A stretch of 64,000 nt of DNA from Megamerina dolium (taxonomy: Eukaryota; Arthropoda; Insecta; Diptera; Megamerinidae): NCBI GenBank assembly GCA_963854835.1, contig OY978527.1, positions 28,591,029 through 28,655,028 on the forward strand, in the 5' to 3' direction. Below, piece by piece: positions 10,500 to 22,200 of the stretch. The stretch's first letter is position 1, and the number at the start of each line of letters is the position of its first letter. The translations under genes were made by a program, and so were the position numbers. The notes under the pieces are model-generated. The model did not search any database. It was not told where the DNA came from and worked only from the letters and a program-made list of their open reading frames with translations.

Positions 10500-11804
10500 T
10501 TACTCTCTTCGTGTGACACAGTAGTATGCTATTACTTTTTCTTGCCCATCTATGATCTGAGAGAGCACACCACCTATTCCATAGCCACTCGCATCTGTGT
10601 CCAACACAAACTTTTGACCAGGTACGGGATACGCTAATATTAGTGCTGAACAGAGTTTTTCTTTCAGCTGTTCGAATGCTTTCTGTTGGTCCTCGCCCCA
10701 CACAAATGGTTTGTTCTTTCTTGTCAACTCATGCAGACTGCTGGCGATGTTTGCAAATCCAGGAACAAATCGTCTATAGTAGGTGCATAAGCCTAGGAAG
10801 CTTCTTAGCTCGTGAAGATTCGACGGAATAGGTCATTCTTGAACTGCTGCTACTTTCTCCTCGTCGGTATGTACCCCTTCTGTTGTTACTTTATGACCAA
10901 GATATTTAACTTCTTGCCTGAAGAGTGAACACTTTTTCATATTCAGTTTAAGCCCTGCTGATTGTATACGCTCAAATACTTCTCTCAACTTTTCCAGGTG
11001 GTCGTTAAAATCTTTTCCCATCACAATAATGTCATCGAGGTACACCAAGCACGTTTTCCAGTGTAGTCCTCTAAGTACACGCTCCATCAAACGTTCGAAA
11101 CTAGCTGGCGCATTGCATAAACCAAATGGCATGACTGTAAATTGCCATAGACCATCGCCAATACTGAAAGCTGTTTTCTCTTTGTCTTCCTTACCAAGTT
11201 CCACTTGCCAGTAGCCACTTTGCAAATCAAGAGTTGAGAACCACTTCGCATCAGATAGTGTGTCCAGAGTGTCATCGATTCTTGGCAGTGGATAGCTGTC
11301 TTTTTTCGTAATATCATTTAGCTTTCTGTAATCCACACAGAATCGAGTACTTCCATCCTTCTTCTTTACCAGCACAACTGGTGAACTCCATGGACTCGCT
11401 GATGGTTCAATAACACCTTGTTTCTGCATATCGGAAATCAGCTTATTGGCTTCGTCTCTTTTGGCCAATGGAACTCGTCGTGGTGTTTGACGAATTGGTC
11501 TAGAATCACCGGTGTCAATGTGATGCTTCACGATGGTTGTTCGTCCTCCAGTTTTTCCATTTGAAAAAAATATTGAACTGTACTTCTCCAATACTTGTAA
11601 AGCCTTTTCTTTTTGCTGTTTGGTAAGCACACCTGCCCATTCCTCCATCTGTGCTTTTATTTCCGCCTTGCCAGTTCCTGATCTTCCACTTTTTATCCAC
11701 GAACCCTTTTCGCAGTCTACTACGGCAGTAACTTCCTGGCAATGACCAATCACCATTCCTTTCTTTACAACTGTAGATGTATTAGTTGGATTTAATATTC
11801 TCAC
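10500..11804 (-). pseudogene. pol: Reverse transcriptase plus truncated RNase H, unit C
   Basis: Same domain content, nonsense codon (10833-10835) and RNase H truncation as the other two units. Confidence 0.88.
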
Positions 11805-11865
11805 CGGTACTATTCCATTTTCTTTAGGTTCTACTAACGTCCTACCAAGTATGAGTTTTTATTCG

Positions 11866-12594
11866 TTATTTCTTTATCTGCTTCCACCAGCCACAACTTG
11901 CCTGTCCCATCATCACATTCATCTGTGCCCATATCACCGCTTCTGATTTTGCTGGAACCTCTTGGCGTTGACATGCCAGTACTCGTTTGATGTTTCCACT
12001 AAGCTGGTAACCGATGTTCAATGGTAACTCGACATTTGCATAGCGTTGTATCCGTTGATTTAAATCTAACGTAAAGCCATTGTCAATCATAAAATCAACA
12101 CCAATTATTACGTCATCGATGATGTCGGCCACAATGAATTCATGTTCCCACGTACAATTTCCAATAGAAACTCGCTACTTTATCTTATCCAGAATTTGTG
12201 CATCCTCACCCGTTGTTGTACGCAATTTTATTCCAATTAAAGGCTCAAACCTCTTTACCAAATCGCTCTTGATTATAGAATGTGATGCACCAGTATCCAG
12301 GGTTAACATGAATTCCATATTGTCCAATTTTCCATCAATAGTCAAGCTGCTTGGTACACGCTGTAGTTGTGAAATGTGAATGATGGGGCAACACACTGTT
12401 GGAGTCAGTTCACACCCCGCTGAACTGACTCGGATTAGTTTAACGATGGATTTGTGTTAGTGGAGCGATCGCTATCCACCTTATTCTCCTTCTTTTGTCT
12501 TCCTGGAGAATTGGATCTTAATCGCTTTCGTCGTAGACGGCAGTCACGCGCCATGTGTCCTGGTTTGTCGCAAATAAAGCACTTACCACTTACC
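11866..12594 (-). pseudogene. Duplicated gag-end plus protease, unit C (broken)
   Basis: Same duplicated segment and nonsense codon as in unit A. Confidence 0.8.
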
Positions 12595-13000
12595 ACTTAC
12601 CACTACGCTTGTAACCGATGTTCAATGGTAGTTCGACATTTGTATAGCGCAGTATCCGTTGATTTAAATCTAACGTAAATCCGTTGTCAATCATAAAATC
12701 AACACCAATTATTACGTCATCGATGATGTCAGCCACAATGAATTCATGTTCCCACGTGTAATTTCCAATAGATACTCGTTTCTTTATCTTACCCAGAATT
12801 TGTGCATCCTCACCCGTTGCTGTACGCAATTTTATTCCCATTAAAGGCTCAAACCTCTTTACCAAATCGCTCTTGATTATAGAATGTGATGCACCAGTAT
12901 CCAGGGTTAACATGAATTCCATATTGTCCAATTTTCCATCAATAGTCAAGCTGCTTGGCACACGCTGTAGTTGTGAAATGTGAATGATGGGGCAACCCAC
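12590..13000 (-). CDS. Retropepsin-like protease, unit C, first copy
   Basis: Same domain, same -1 frame relative to gag and same truncating junction as unit A. The DTG triad is intact. Confidence 0.8.
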   Translation of the reverse strand: MGCPIIHISQLQRVPSSLTIDGKLDNMEFMLTLDTGASHSIIKSDLVKRFEPLMGIKLRTATGEDAQILGKIKKRVSIGNYTWEHEFIVADIIDDVIIGVDFMIDNGFTLDLNQRILRYTNVELPLNIGYKRSGKW

Positions 13001-13038
13001 TGTTGGAGTCAGTTCACGCCCCGCTGAACTGACTCGGA

Positions 13039-14475
13039 TTAGTTTAACGATGGATTTGTGTTAGTGGAGCGATCGCTATCCACCTTATTCTCCTTCTTTT
13101 GTCTTCCTGGAGAATTGGATCTTAATCGCTTTCGTCGTAGACGGCAGTCACGCGCCATGTGTCCTGGTTTGTCGCAAATAAAGAACTTACCAGTAAATTT
13201 GTTTTCGCGTCGACCTGTTGTTCTTCCTTCAGGCTGCACTACAGATTTGAATGCCTGACACACTGCTTCAACCAGATCTGCTGTTTCTGTTTCTAGTTGG
13301 CGTACCCGTGGCATTGGTCGACACATCAAACTGGCGGCTTCAAACGTCAAGGCACTACTGACTGTTTCGGCATATGTATGCCTTGGTGACATGACTAGGG
13401 CACGCTTTGTCTCTCCATCACGTATGCCATCTATGAATGCCTCTATTTTTATTTTTTCGACGAACTCTTCCGAATTACCAGAGAACGCAAGATGATATAA
13501 GCGCTCAATGTCAGAAGCGAATTCCTGCAGGCTCTCATTACTCCGTTGCACTCGCGATCTCAATTCCACTCGATGTAATTGACTCTTGTATTCATTTCCA
13601 TATTTTCGCTGGAGTGTGTCCATCAGTGACTGATAGCTACCACGATCTTTCTCTGGAATCATCTGTAACACCTCGGAAGCATTACCTTTTAAAGCGACTA
13701 TTAAAGCAGCAGTCTTGTCGCTATCATCCCATTGATTCTTCGAAGCTGTTGTCTCGAATTGAAGCTTGAAGATATTGAATGGCGTGCTTCCGTCAAATGT
13801 TGGTGGCTTTAATTTGATTGTACTTGAATCTCTAATCACTGATGTGGCTGGTCCATTTATTTTTAGTTGATTGAGTTCGTGCTGTAATTTCTCGAACTTA
13901 TCTTCCAAGTCATCTACATGTTCCTTTAAATCCGTGACCTTTTCATTAATGGTTCCGGAAATTTCCTGAAATCTAAGTTCAATTCCTTTTTGTAGATTTT
14001 CGATGACGTGTTCTTGGCGAGCCGAATGTTCTTGAATTTCCATACGCAAATCACTAATAACGCCCTCTTGGCGAGACGAACCTTCTTGAATTTCCATACG
14101 CAATTCACTAATAACGCCCTCTTGGCGTACCGAATGTTCTTGAAGCTTGGAGTCAATGCGAGACGCATTTCCTTGAATTTCCGTACGCAATTCAGCCGAA
14201 TGTTCTTGTAGCTGTTGTTGTTGCTGCAGCATCATGGTTTTCATGAAATCCATGAGTTGACCACTCGAATCTATTTTGCTCTTTTCCTCAGCGTGCACAA
14301 CTGCTTGTATATCGGCTTCCTCGAAGAACTCATGTTCTTCTACATTAATTACCTTAGCCTCCATAGCTTGCCTCAGCCTCACCAGCAGTTCCGCCTTTGC
14401 ACCTGATGACGATAGATTCATCTCTACCAACAGCTTTTTAAGCTGGTCCACTTTTAGTTGGTCAATTTTCACCAT
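13039..14475 (-). CDS. gag: Gag polyprotein, array unit C (478 aa)
   Basis: Open Gag of the right-most unit, identical in translation to unit A as far as I can compare. It is the first Gag downstream of the terminal LTR (14503-14933), so it is the copy most likely to be transcribed from a complete 5' LTR. Confidence 0.9.
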   Translation of the reverse strand: MVKIDQLKVDQLKKLLVEMNLSSSGAKAELLVRLRQAMEAKVINVEEHEFFEEADIQAVVHAEEKSKIDSSGQLMDFMKTMMLQQQQQLQEHSAELRTEIQGNASRIDSKLQEHSVRQEGVISELRMEIQEGSSRQEGVISDLRMEIQEHSARQEHVIENLQKGIELRFQEISGTINEKVTDLKEHVDDLEDKFEKLQHELNQLKINGPATSVIRDSSTIKLKPPTFDGSTPFNIFKLQFETTASKNQWDDSDKTAALIVALKGNASEVLQMIPEKDRGSYQSLMDTLQRKYGNEYKSQLHRVELRSRVQRSNESLQEFASDIERLYHLAFSGNSEEFVEKIKIEAFIDGIRDGETKRALVMSPRHTYAETVSSALTFEAASLMCRPMPRVRQLETETADLVEAVCQAFKSVVQPEGRTTGRRENKFTGKFFICDKPGHMARDCRLRRKRLRSNSPGRQKKENKVDSDRSTNTNPSLN

Positions 14476-14502
14476 CTTTACAGAATCCCACTTCTGACAC
14501 CA

Positions 14503-14933
14503 ATTTTATTCTGTGAGCGTTTAATTCTATTTGAATTACCTTGTTCGATCACTGGATTCTGTTAATAATAACTGCAACACTTATTCTATACAACTATATA
14601 CAGCAACAATTTATTTAATAATCTCTATTTACAATCAACTCTGTTTACAATCAACTATTTACAATAACACTCTAATGCACTTGCAACTTTTGCCTCTGTA
14701 TCAATGTTTCCGCAATCACGTTCGGAATTAGATTGATTCTCACTGCTCAACACTGGCTCTATTTATACTCTGTTGGCAACACCCCAGAATCTTCCTTTAT
14801 CGAGATTCTTCTCTTCCTTTCTCGTTGGCTTGTTCTGGTTATCGCTTATTTCATTTTGTTGACATTCATGTCGATTCTGCCAATAGTGTCAGTCACAATA
14901 GTGATGAGTAACCAACTATCGATACTCGTTACA
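14503..14933 (-). repeat. Terminal 5' LTR of the array (U3 variant)
   Basis: Same LTR, but with four substitutions relative to the two inner LTRs. All four are clustered in the U3 part (about 14810-14876); the R/U5 part looks identical. It is the only complete outer LTR in the window. Confidence 0.88.
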
Positions 14934-15195
14934 GTATTTATTTTGTAAACGTTTAATTCTACTCGAATCAACCCTGTTCGATCACTGGATTATGTTAATA
15001 ATAATTACAAGACTTATTTTGTACTAACTATGTCCAACAACAATTTATTTAATCAACTCTATTTAATCAACTATTTACAATCACTCTTTAATTTAACTAG
15101 CTATCGTGTAATGTTGCCTGTATCACTTTCGCAATTTAATTGCTTCATTTGTCAACAACTGAAACTATAAATATATAGTTTCAGAACCATGTATC
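14934..15195 (-). repeat. Older diverged LTR fragment abutting the array
   Basis: Aligns by eye with the R/U5 half of the array LTR: shared blocks TGTTCGATCACTGGATT, GTTAATAATAA and CAACAATTTATTTAAT, with many substitutions. It lies directly against the start of the terminal LTR with no internal sequence between them. Confidence 0.75.
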
Positions 15196-16210
15196 AAAAT
15201 TTGCATAATAACGTAGGTTTCCTGAAAGAGAAAAATATCTACTCTCGTTTTTTACGAATATCTCAAAATGTCTCAAATATTTCGAATAACACAAATATGT
15301 TGTTCTTGTTGTTGTTGTAGCAGCAAGAATACGGAAATGCTTTGTTTTGTTCCCTTACAATGCATTTTCGTATTCTGCTTAATTGAATGGGCCTTGGTCG
15401 ACTACATGGTCGAGTTCTTCCGGAACGTAGACCCGTTAATTCTTGGGAAGAACCATATAGTAGAAGCGTTATGTTGAACGCTTAAATATAATAATTTAAT
15501 ATATTGAATGCCGTGTGACTTGCGCCTCTTCCTACGTATAGATTATTTGAATATAAAAGTACTACGGATCCCGCAGCCAGTATGTTGATATATTTCAAGA
15601 GTTGTTTTCCGACTCTAACCTACCTAACCTATATCCGATCGTTTTAGAATGTTCATTTGTCGTGTCGTCATAGTCCTCTTTCATTTATATTGTTAACTGA
15701 CTCCAGTATATTTACCATTATTCATATAACTTTAATTATTTGTTAAAAATCATTCTCGTAACAATAGGTTTATGTTTAGTCTTGTAAAATTAGGCATGTT
15801 GTTATTTAGGCTAAATTCAAGAATTAGAAATTTTATTATTGCATTCACTCGAAATCGTTGTTGTACACCCAAACATAGCTAGCAAAACGAAGAAATATAT
15901 TTTTGCTGGACAAATTTTTATTAGAAAAAATTAATAAGTTAACAGAAACCGCTGTTCAACTGGCAAACTTACAAATACATTGTAGGAATTTATTCAATAA
16001 AATTATAAATTTCAAATTCAACGCAAAATTTCGATATTACTAAATTGGACGTAGATTTAATCTACGTCCAATATATATGTGTAATTACATCTGGCAAGAC
16101 TAAAAGTAGTTAGCTATTTCTATCTCGCATTAAACCTATAGTGGACTCATTCTAATACAAACGCCACAGCTTTGTTAACATCAAGTATGTAAAAACTCAT
16201 CATTAGCAAA
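15196..16210. other. Gene-free spacer upstream of the RBM33-like gene
   Basis: AT-rich sequence with no supported coding frame. It should contain the promoter and 5' leader of the plus-strand gene starting at 16211. The only structure I see is a short perfect hairpin at 16044-16072. A 69-residue frame at 15268 has no recognisable features. Confidence 0.5.
16044..16072. promoter_or_regulatory. 13-bp perfect inverted repeat upstream of start codon
   Basis: ATTGGACGTAGAT and its exact reverse complement are separated by 3 bases, about 140 bp before the ATG at 16211. It could be a palindromic protein-binding site or an RNA hairpin in the leader. Confidence 0.4.
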
Positions 16211-19200
16211 ATGTCTGACTCTAAGTAAGTTTCTTTATTTGATTTTTATAGTTTTCGTGAGTTTTTATAAATAATAGTTTAAATTTTTTATTAGTAACTA
16301 GTTGAAAATTCAATATGAATTGTTAATGTGCTGGATGGTTAAGTGAATTTAATGTGGATGTCATTCGAAAAATTAGATAATTGAATGAATGAAAATTGCT
16401 TGCTTGTACGGAGATCGTGTTATATTCGGAAAATGTCGTGCGTGTTAAGTGAAATTTAGTATATGTATAAGCTATGTAAAAAAAGCGTGTTAAAAAAGGA
16501 ATAGCAAAAATTTTTGAGGAAATGTGTATAATTTCAATCTAACTGATTAATTTTCGTTTTCATTTGTCGTAGTGATGACTTATTAAATTATGAACTGGGG
16601 GATGATATCGATGATCAAGCACTGTATGGCGCAGATGAGGATGAACTTTTACTTTCAGATGATGGTAAGAGAATCAATGTTAATTTTTTTTTTGCCTTGC
16701 ATCCTGTTTAACAATAACATAATTTTCTTGTAGAATTAGAAAAGAATGTTAGCAATGATGAAAAGCAGCAGATTAAGGCTGACGCTGAGCAATGGGTACA
16801 AACCAAAATACAAGAGAAACATCACCAACAACATATACAGAAAAATGGCGTTTTACAAGCCACCACAACAACGGCTATAAATCCAACTAATGAACAAGAG
16901 CAGCAATTGAATCAGGGCACCAAACCACAAGAGCCGAAGGAAGAATCAACCTTGTTACCATTGCGCAGCAATAATTCAAATGATTTAACAGAAGTTAGTT
17001 CAACAGCAGCTGTTAGTGTCCCAGCTAATAAAGAATTCGTTGCAAACGATTCTGTCACCACAAGTGCTGAAGAACAGGCGATGTCTGTTGTTTTAAATAA
17101 TGAACCAAATGAATTTAAGTTGCCTATGAAAACACAAACTGATAGTAGCGCTATGGTCTTTCAAACAAATAATACAAATGCCGATGAGGTTACCAGCAGC
17201 AGCAATAAAGAACAAGATGTGGAACATTCATCGGTGACTAGCTGCTCCACAAGTATTTGTAACAATTCATCGCCTTCATTTATACAAAGCTCACAAGAGA
17301 GCACAAATATGGGGCTTGGCAGTGGCAGTGTTGGCGGTATACATGGCGACTATTCTGATCCGTGTGAGGATTTCGAAGAGGAGCGTGAGGAACGCACAAA
17401 TATTAAAATAACGAATGAACGGGAAATCGATTCTGCAAGCGGCGATCCGTCATCAGGTAATATATTGTTTTCATAAGCCCACTTTTATGCTTTGCATGTT
17501 ATGTGTTAAAATTAAAACAAATTCTAAATCAAAATTTTTTTTTCTTACACCTTTGTAGATAAACATCACGTACGTTTTAATATGCAAAGCAGGCGCGGTA
17601 ATGGAGGTGCATTATTGCGGCCGCATTCCCTGCGTGGGATGGGCCCTTATCACAATCAACGCCCATTGTTACGTTATCCTCCGCCACATGGTAATTTCCC
17701 TCTTATTGCTCCAACAGCATTTTCTGCAATGACTGTAGTCTCAACAGCATCAGCAGCAGCAACAATAACACTAACACATACACCATCCTCTGTCCTTATT
17801 CCAGGTCAATTTCCAACACAACAACCACCTAATCCATATGTTTTGCATACACAACAACCACACACACTTGGCGCCGGACCTAATTTAGGTGGCCCGGTAT
17901 CGCAACAACAACAGCAAACACTCACCCAAAATTCCCAACATCCGCACCAGCATGATCCTATGAATCCCAGTCACCTACCGCAACGCTTGAGACATCCATA
18001 CGGTGTTGGTTATCGTCCCGGAGGACTAATGACTTTTCGTCATCCAAATCCTATGTACGCCCATATGCAGCATGAATATGGTGGAGTTGGTGGTGGACCA
18101 CCGCCACCACCGGGATTTAATCAAAATTTCGCTCCAAATATGCCTCGTGGTATGTTCCGCCCCGAACTTGGTCCTGTGGGAGGTCCGGTTATACCACCTG
18201 GTGGTGGAATGCGGCCTGGTCTACGTATGCAAAGGCCTCCATTGCAGGGTATACCGCCGCACAGTATGGGTGCAAATTATGGCAATGGTCCGCCAATGAG
18301 ACTACCACAAACTGGTGCTCCTCCTGCACAACAACAACAAAATAGTGGAATGTCATTGCCGCCAGGAGCAGCTCCCCCACCGGTTGGCACTGGCGGAATT
18401 GTGCCTTCTGGTCAAACACAAATGCCATTGGGTTTATCCGGCTCATCAGTGCAAAGACCGAGCAAGGTGTTGATTAATCCTAATTTTAAGGGTGGTGTTG
18501 AGGCTGCCACAAACAAATTTATTAAGGAAACTCAGTTTATGACAAATATCAGCAGTCATGTAACACATCTTCAAAGTGATGATGAACTATTACGCCAACA
18601 AGAAGAGTTTATTAATAAAAATCGTCAACACATTGAGAAACGACGTCACGAACGCTCGTCGCCGACAATAGCGCGACGCAGTCGCAGTCGGAGCCGCACA
18701 CGCAGCCACTCGCGCGATCGTAGTTACACACCACCTAAGCGCGGTGGTGGAGATCGGCATTTTGAACGCGCTGGCGATAGCAGAATAGAACGTGGAAGTG
18801 ATCGTGATCGTTTCGGACGTGCTAGTAGTCGTGATCGCGATCGTGATCGTGATCGTAACAATGGTGGTGGTGGTGGTCTTAGTAGTGGACCTTCCATTGG
18901 CAATCGCAACAATCGTTTTCGCCGTGGAAATAGCCGTGATCGTGATCGTGACTATGAGAATCGAAGTGGTGGTAGCAGCTACAGCAAACGCAGACGCAGT
19001 TTATCGCCGCTATTAAGTAGAGGTGGTGGAGCTGGTACTGGCCGTCGTGCTGGCGGTGGTACAGGTGATCGTGATCGCAATGATGTAAGTGAAATCGTTA
19101 TTAGTCGTTGTTTCTGCAAGATTGCATATTAAATAAATTCATATTGTGTTTTATAGGTTGAGGAAGATGAAGAGACACGAGCATATCGTCTGGAAATCGA

Positions 19201-22200
19201 AAAACAGAAGGCAATGCGTGAGAAAATACTGCGAGATAAAGAAATTAAACGAAGGCGTGCAGCTGAAGAGAAATTACATGAGGTGAGTGGAAGCATTTTT
19301 ATTTAGATTAACTAAACTGGTAATTCAATGCTGAAATGATTAAATTTTCGCCGAAAATGAGTCTGAATAATGAGTAATGTCGAAAGTGGAATATCGCGGG
19401 GGTATAAATTACAATGGAAAACTAGTAGCAAGTAAATGACATTGACAGAAAAGGTTCGCGCAATATTTTTGTAATTAAAGAATCAATTAAAACAAAATCA
19501 CAATAAATTCATTACATAACAAATAGACAATAAAAATGAGTATGGAAATTCACGTAAAAAAGTAAGTTATCAAACTCTTCAATATGAAAAATGTGCATCA
19601 CTGTTGGCAGATAATTTACGCATTCTTTAATGCATGCTGTTGCAGGTTTTTTATTAAAATTCTATTAAATATATCAATAAATACTCGCATTATTTTAAAA
19701 TGATTTTTATCATCACATTTGAATAATAAACATGTTATTGTGTTTGTTATTACTCAATAAGTTAGACGCTCTGTTTTATGATACTTGCAAATTAAGCGAA
19801 GCGTTGAGCAGATTGATGACATTGGCATTGTCTCATTTTCATAGCTCATGCACAGCCAAAATATCGTATTGACTAGTACATTATACGGCGTGATTTTTTA
19901 AGAGCCTTCGGATCTGATAAAAAAAAACATAAAATTTAGAAAAATGTATGAAATCTTTATTTGAGACGTTAAAACGATCTATGTAATTCAATGTTTAAAG
20001 ATGATTTCATGTAAATGTTGACCGCGGCTGCGCCTCAACATATCGGCCGGTATCTCACGAATAAATTCTTCAATATTGGTTTCCAGTGAGTCAACCGTTG
20101 CGGGCTTGTCGCTATAGACATGAGCCTTAACATAACCGTACAAAAAATAGTAGAAAGGCGTTAAATCGCACGATCTAGGCGGCCAATTGACTGACCCCAA
20201 ACGTGAAATAAACTGTTCACCGAACTCGCCTCTCAATTGGGCCATTGTTTCGCGTGCTGTGTGGCATGTGGTACCGTTGTTGATGGCAATTTTATTTTGT
20301 AGGAAACTTCTCTAAGGAAGTTTTGCAATGGTAATGATGAACTATAAAGTGGATACCTCAAAATTTCACAATCAAGCTCCCAAGAAGTCTGAATTTCATG
20401 TGCCATATAGAAGGACCCTGTTATATATGATTTCATTTCAATCCCACCAAATGCACAACACAAAATCTTTCTAACCATTAGTACTGGTTTGGAATCACCG
20501 TCTGAGGCGCTTCACGTCACTTCTGGCCAAGGCTTTGCAGATGGATTTTCAATTCATTATGGTCTTTTTGTGTATATACGGTCCTGTGGCATTCAAACAT
20601 CGAGCTCATGTTTTGAATTCAGCTTTATGTAGATGATTAAATCGACTGCACCAGAATTTCGTGAAATTTCAGCCGACTTATTTACATTTTCGCCTTTATC
20701 AAAGCAAAATTGTAAGAAGTTAATTCCATTTTATACACCCTATAATGCACAACTGAATCGACCAAACCGAAGACTGTCATTTTTTTCTAGTACAGATTGC
20801 CACTTTTTCAACAAGCACAACAAACAAGCATTTGTTTGATCCCAACTTTACGAGATATATAAGGTCTAGTAAAAAGAAATCCATTATTTTTGCATTAAAT
20901 TGAAGGTTTTATTTAGCATAGTTAAAATGATCAGGTTTAGGTCAAATATGCACCGTTTCGTTCGATAACTTGTTGCCATTTTGAAGGGAATTTCATAATA
21001 CCACTCTCATAGAAACCCTCGTCCCTATTGGCAAAAAACTGGGAGAGTCGATTTTCACAAGTTTCTCTTGAGGCGAATTTTTCACCGGAAAAATCTTTCG
21101 CCATAGACAGGAACAGGTAGTAATCACTTGGTGTCAGGTCTGGACTATAAGGTGGATGCATAAGAACCTCCCAGCCAAGCTCCCGGAGCTTCTGGCGAGT
21201 CACTATCGATGTGTGTGGCCTGGCGTTGTCCTGATGGAACACAATTCCTCTCCTATTGGCTAAAGCTGGCCGCTTCTGTGCGATTGCTTCCTTCAGACGG
21301 TCCAATTGTTGACAGTACAGGTCCGAATTAAGAGTTTGGCCGTAGGGAATCAGCCCATAGTAGATGATTCCCTGCCAATCCCACCAAACCCACAGCGAAA
21401 CCTCCCTGACCGTCAATCCTGGCTTGGCCACCGTTTGCACCGGCTCATCGCGATTCGAACACGAACGTTTTCGCTTGACGTTGTCATAAGTGACCCACTT
21501 TTCATCACCAGTAACCATCCGCTTCAGAAATGGATCGATTTTGTTGCGATTCAGCAGCGATTCGCAGATGGAAGTTCGGTCCATGAGGTTTTTTGCACCC
21601 ATACGTGTGGCACCCATACATCGAGCTTCTTTTTGTATCCTGCCTTATTTAAATGGTTCCAAACGGTTTAGCTCCTGGGAAATATAATCAGTGCTTACAT
21701 GACGGTCAGACTGGACGATTTCCATTATTTTATCGATATTTTCGACAATTGGCCATCAAGAGCGTGGTGCATCTTTGACATTAAAATTACCGGAACGGAA
21801 TCGACGAAACCAAAATTAATTGGCTGTTACAGTATCAGGACCATAAACACTTCACATTTTCAGCCGTCTGGCTTGCGTTTTCGCCTTTATCGAAGAAAAA
21901 CTGTAAACTATGGCGTATTTTCTCTTTACTGGTGTCCATCTTTGACGCGTGCTCAAACAATACTGAGTCAAACAATTACAAAACTGTCTGAAAAGTTTAT
22001 TTAGTACGAAATGACATCTTTCTAACGCCATCTAGCGATCGCACTTATACAACGCGAGATACAGATTACTAAAGCCATCTATTGGAAAAATAATGGATTT
22101 CTCTTTGCCCCAACCTGATATGAATGTTATTGCGGCGAAATATAGTCTCGTATCACTTAATTATAATAGCCCATATTTTGAAATATGTCGCAATTATTTC

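Larger units (their letters stand above)
1..14933 (-). mobile_element. Tandem array of a deleted Ty3/gypsy-type LTR retrotransposon (period 5,232 bp)
   Basis: The sequence from position 1 repeats at 5233 and 10465 almost base for base. Read on the minus strand each unit is LTR, tRNA-Leu-type primer site, gag, protease, a duplicated gag-end/protease segment, reverse transcriptase, partial RNase H, integrase remnant, polypurine tract, LTR. Neighbouring units share one LTR, so the array is LTR-internal-LTR-internal-LTR, the pattern expected from LTR-LTR recombination or recombination with circular element DNA. The leftmost unit is cut by the window edge, so the array probably continues. Only about three substitutions separate the units in the stretches I compared (for example 2041, 6877, 8273), so the amplification is very recent. 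No env-like frame is seen. Confidence 0.93.
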
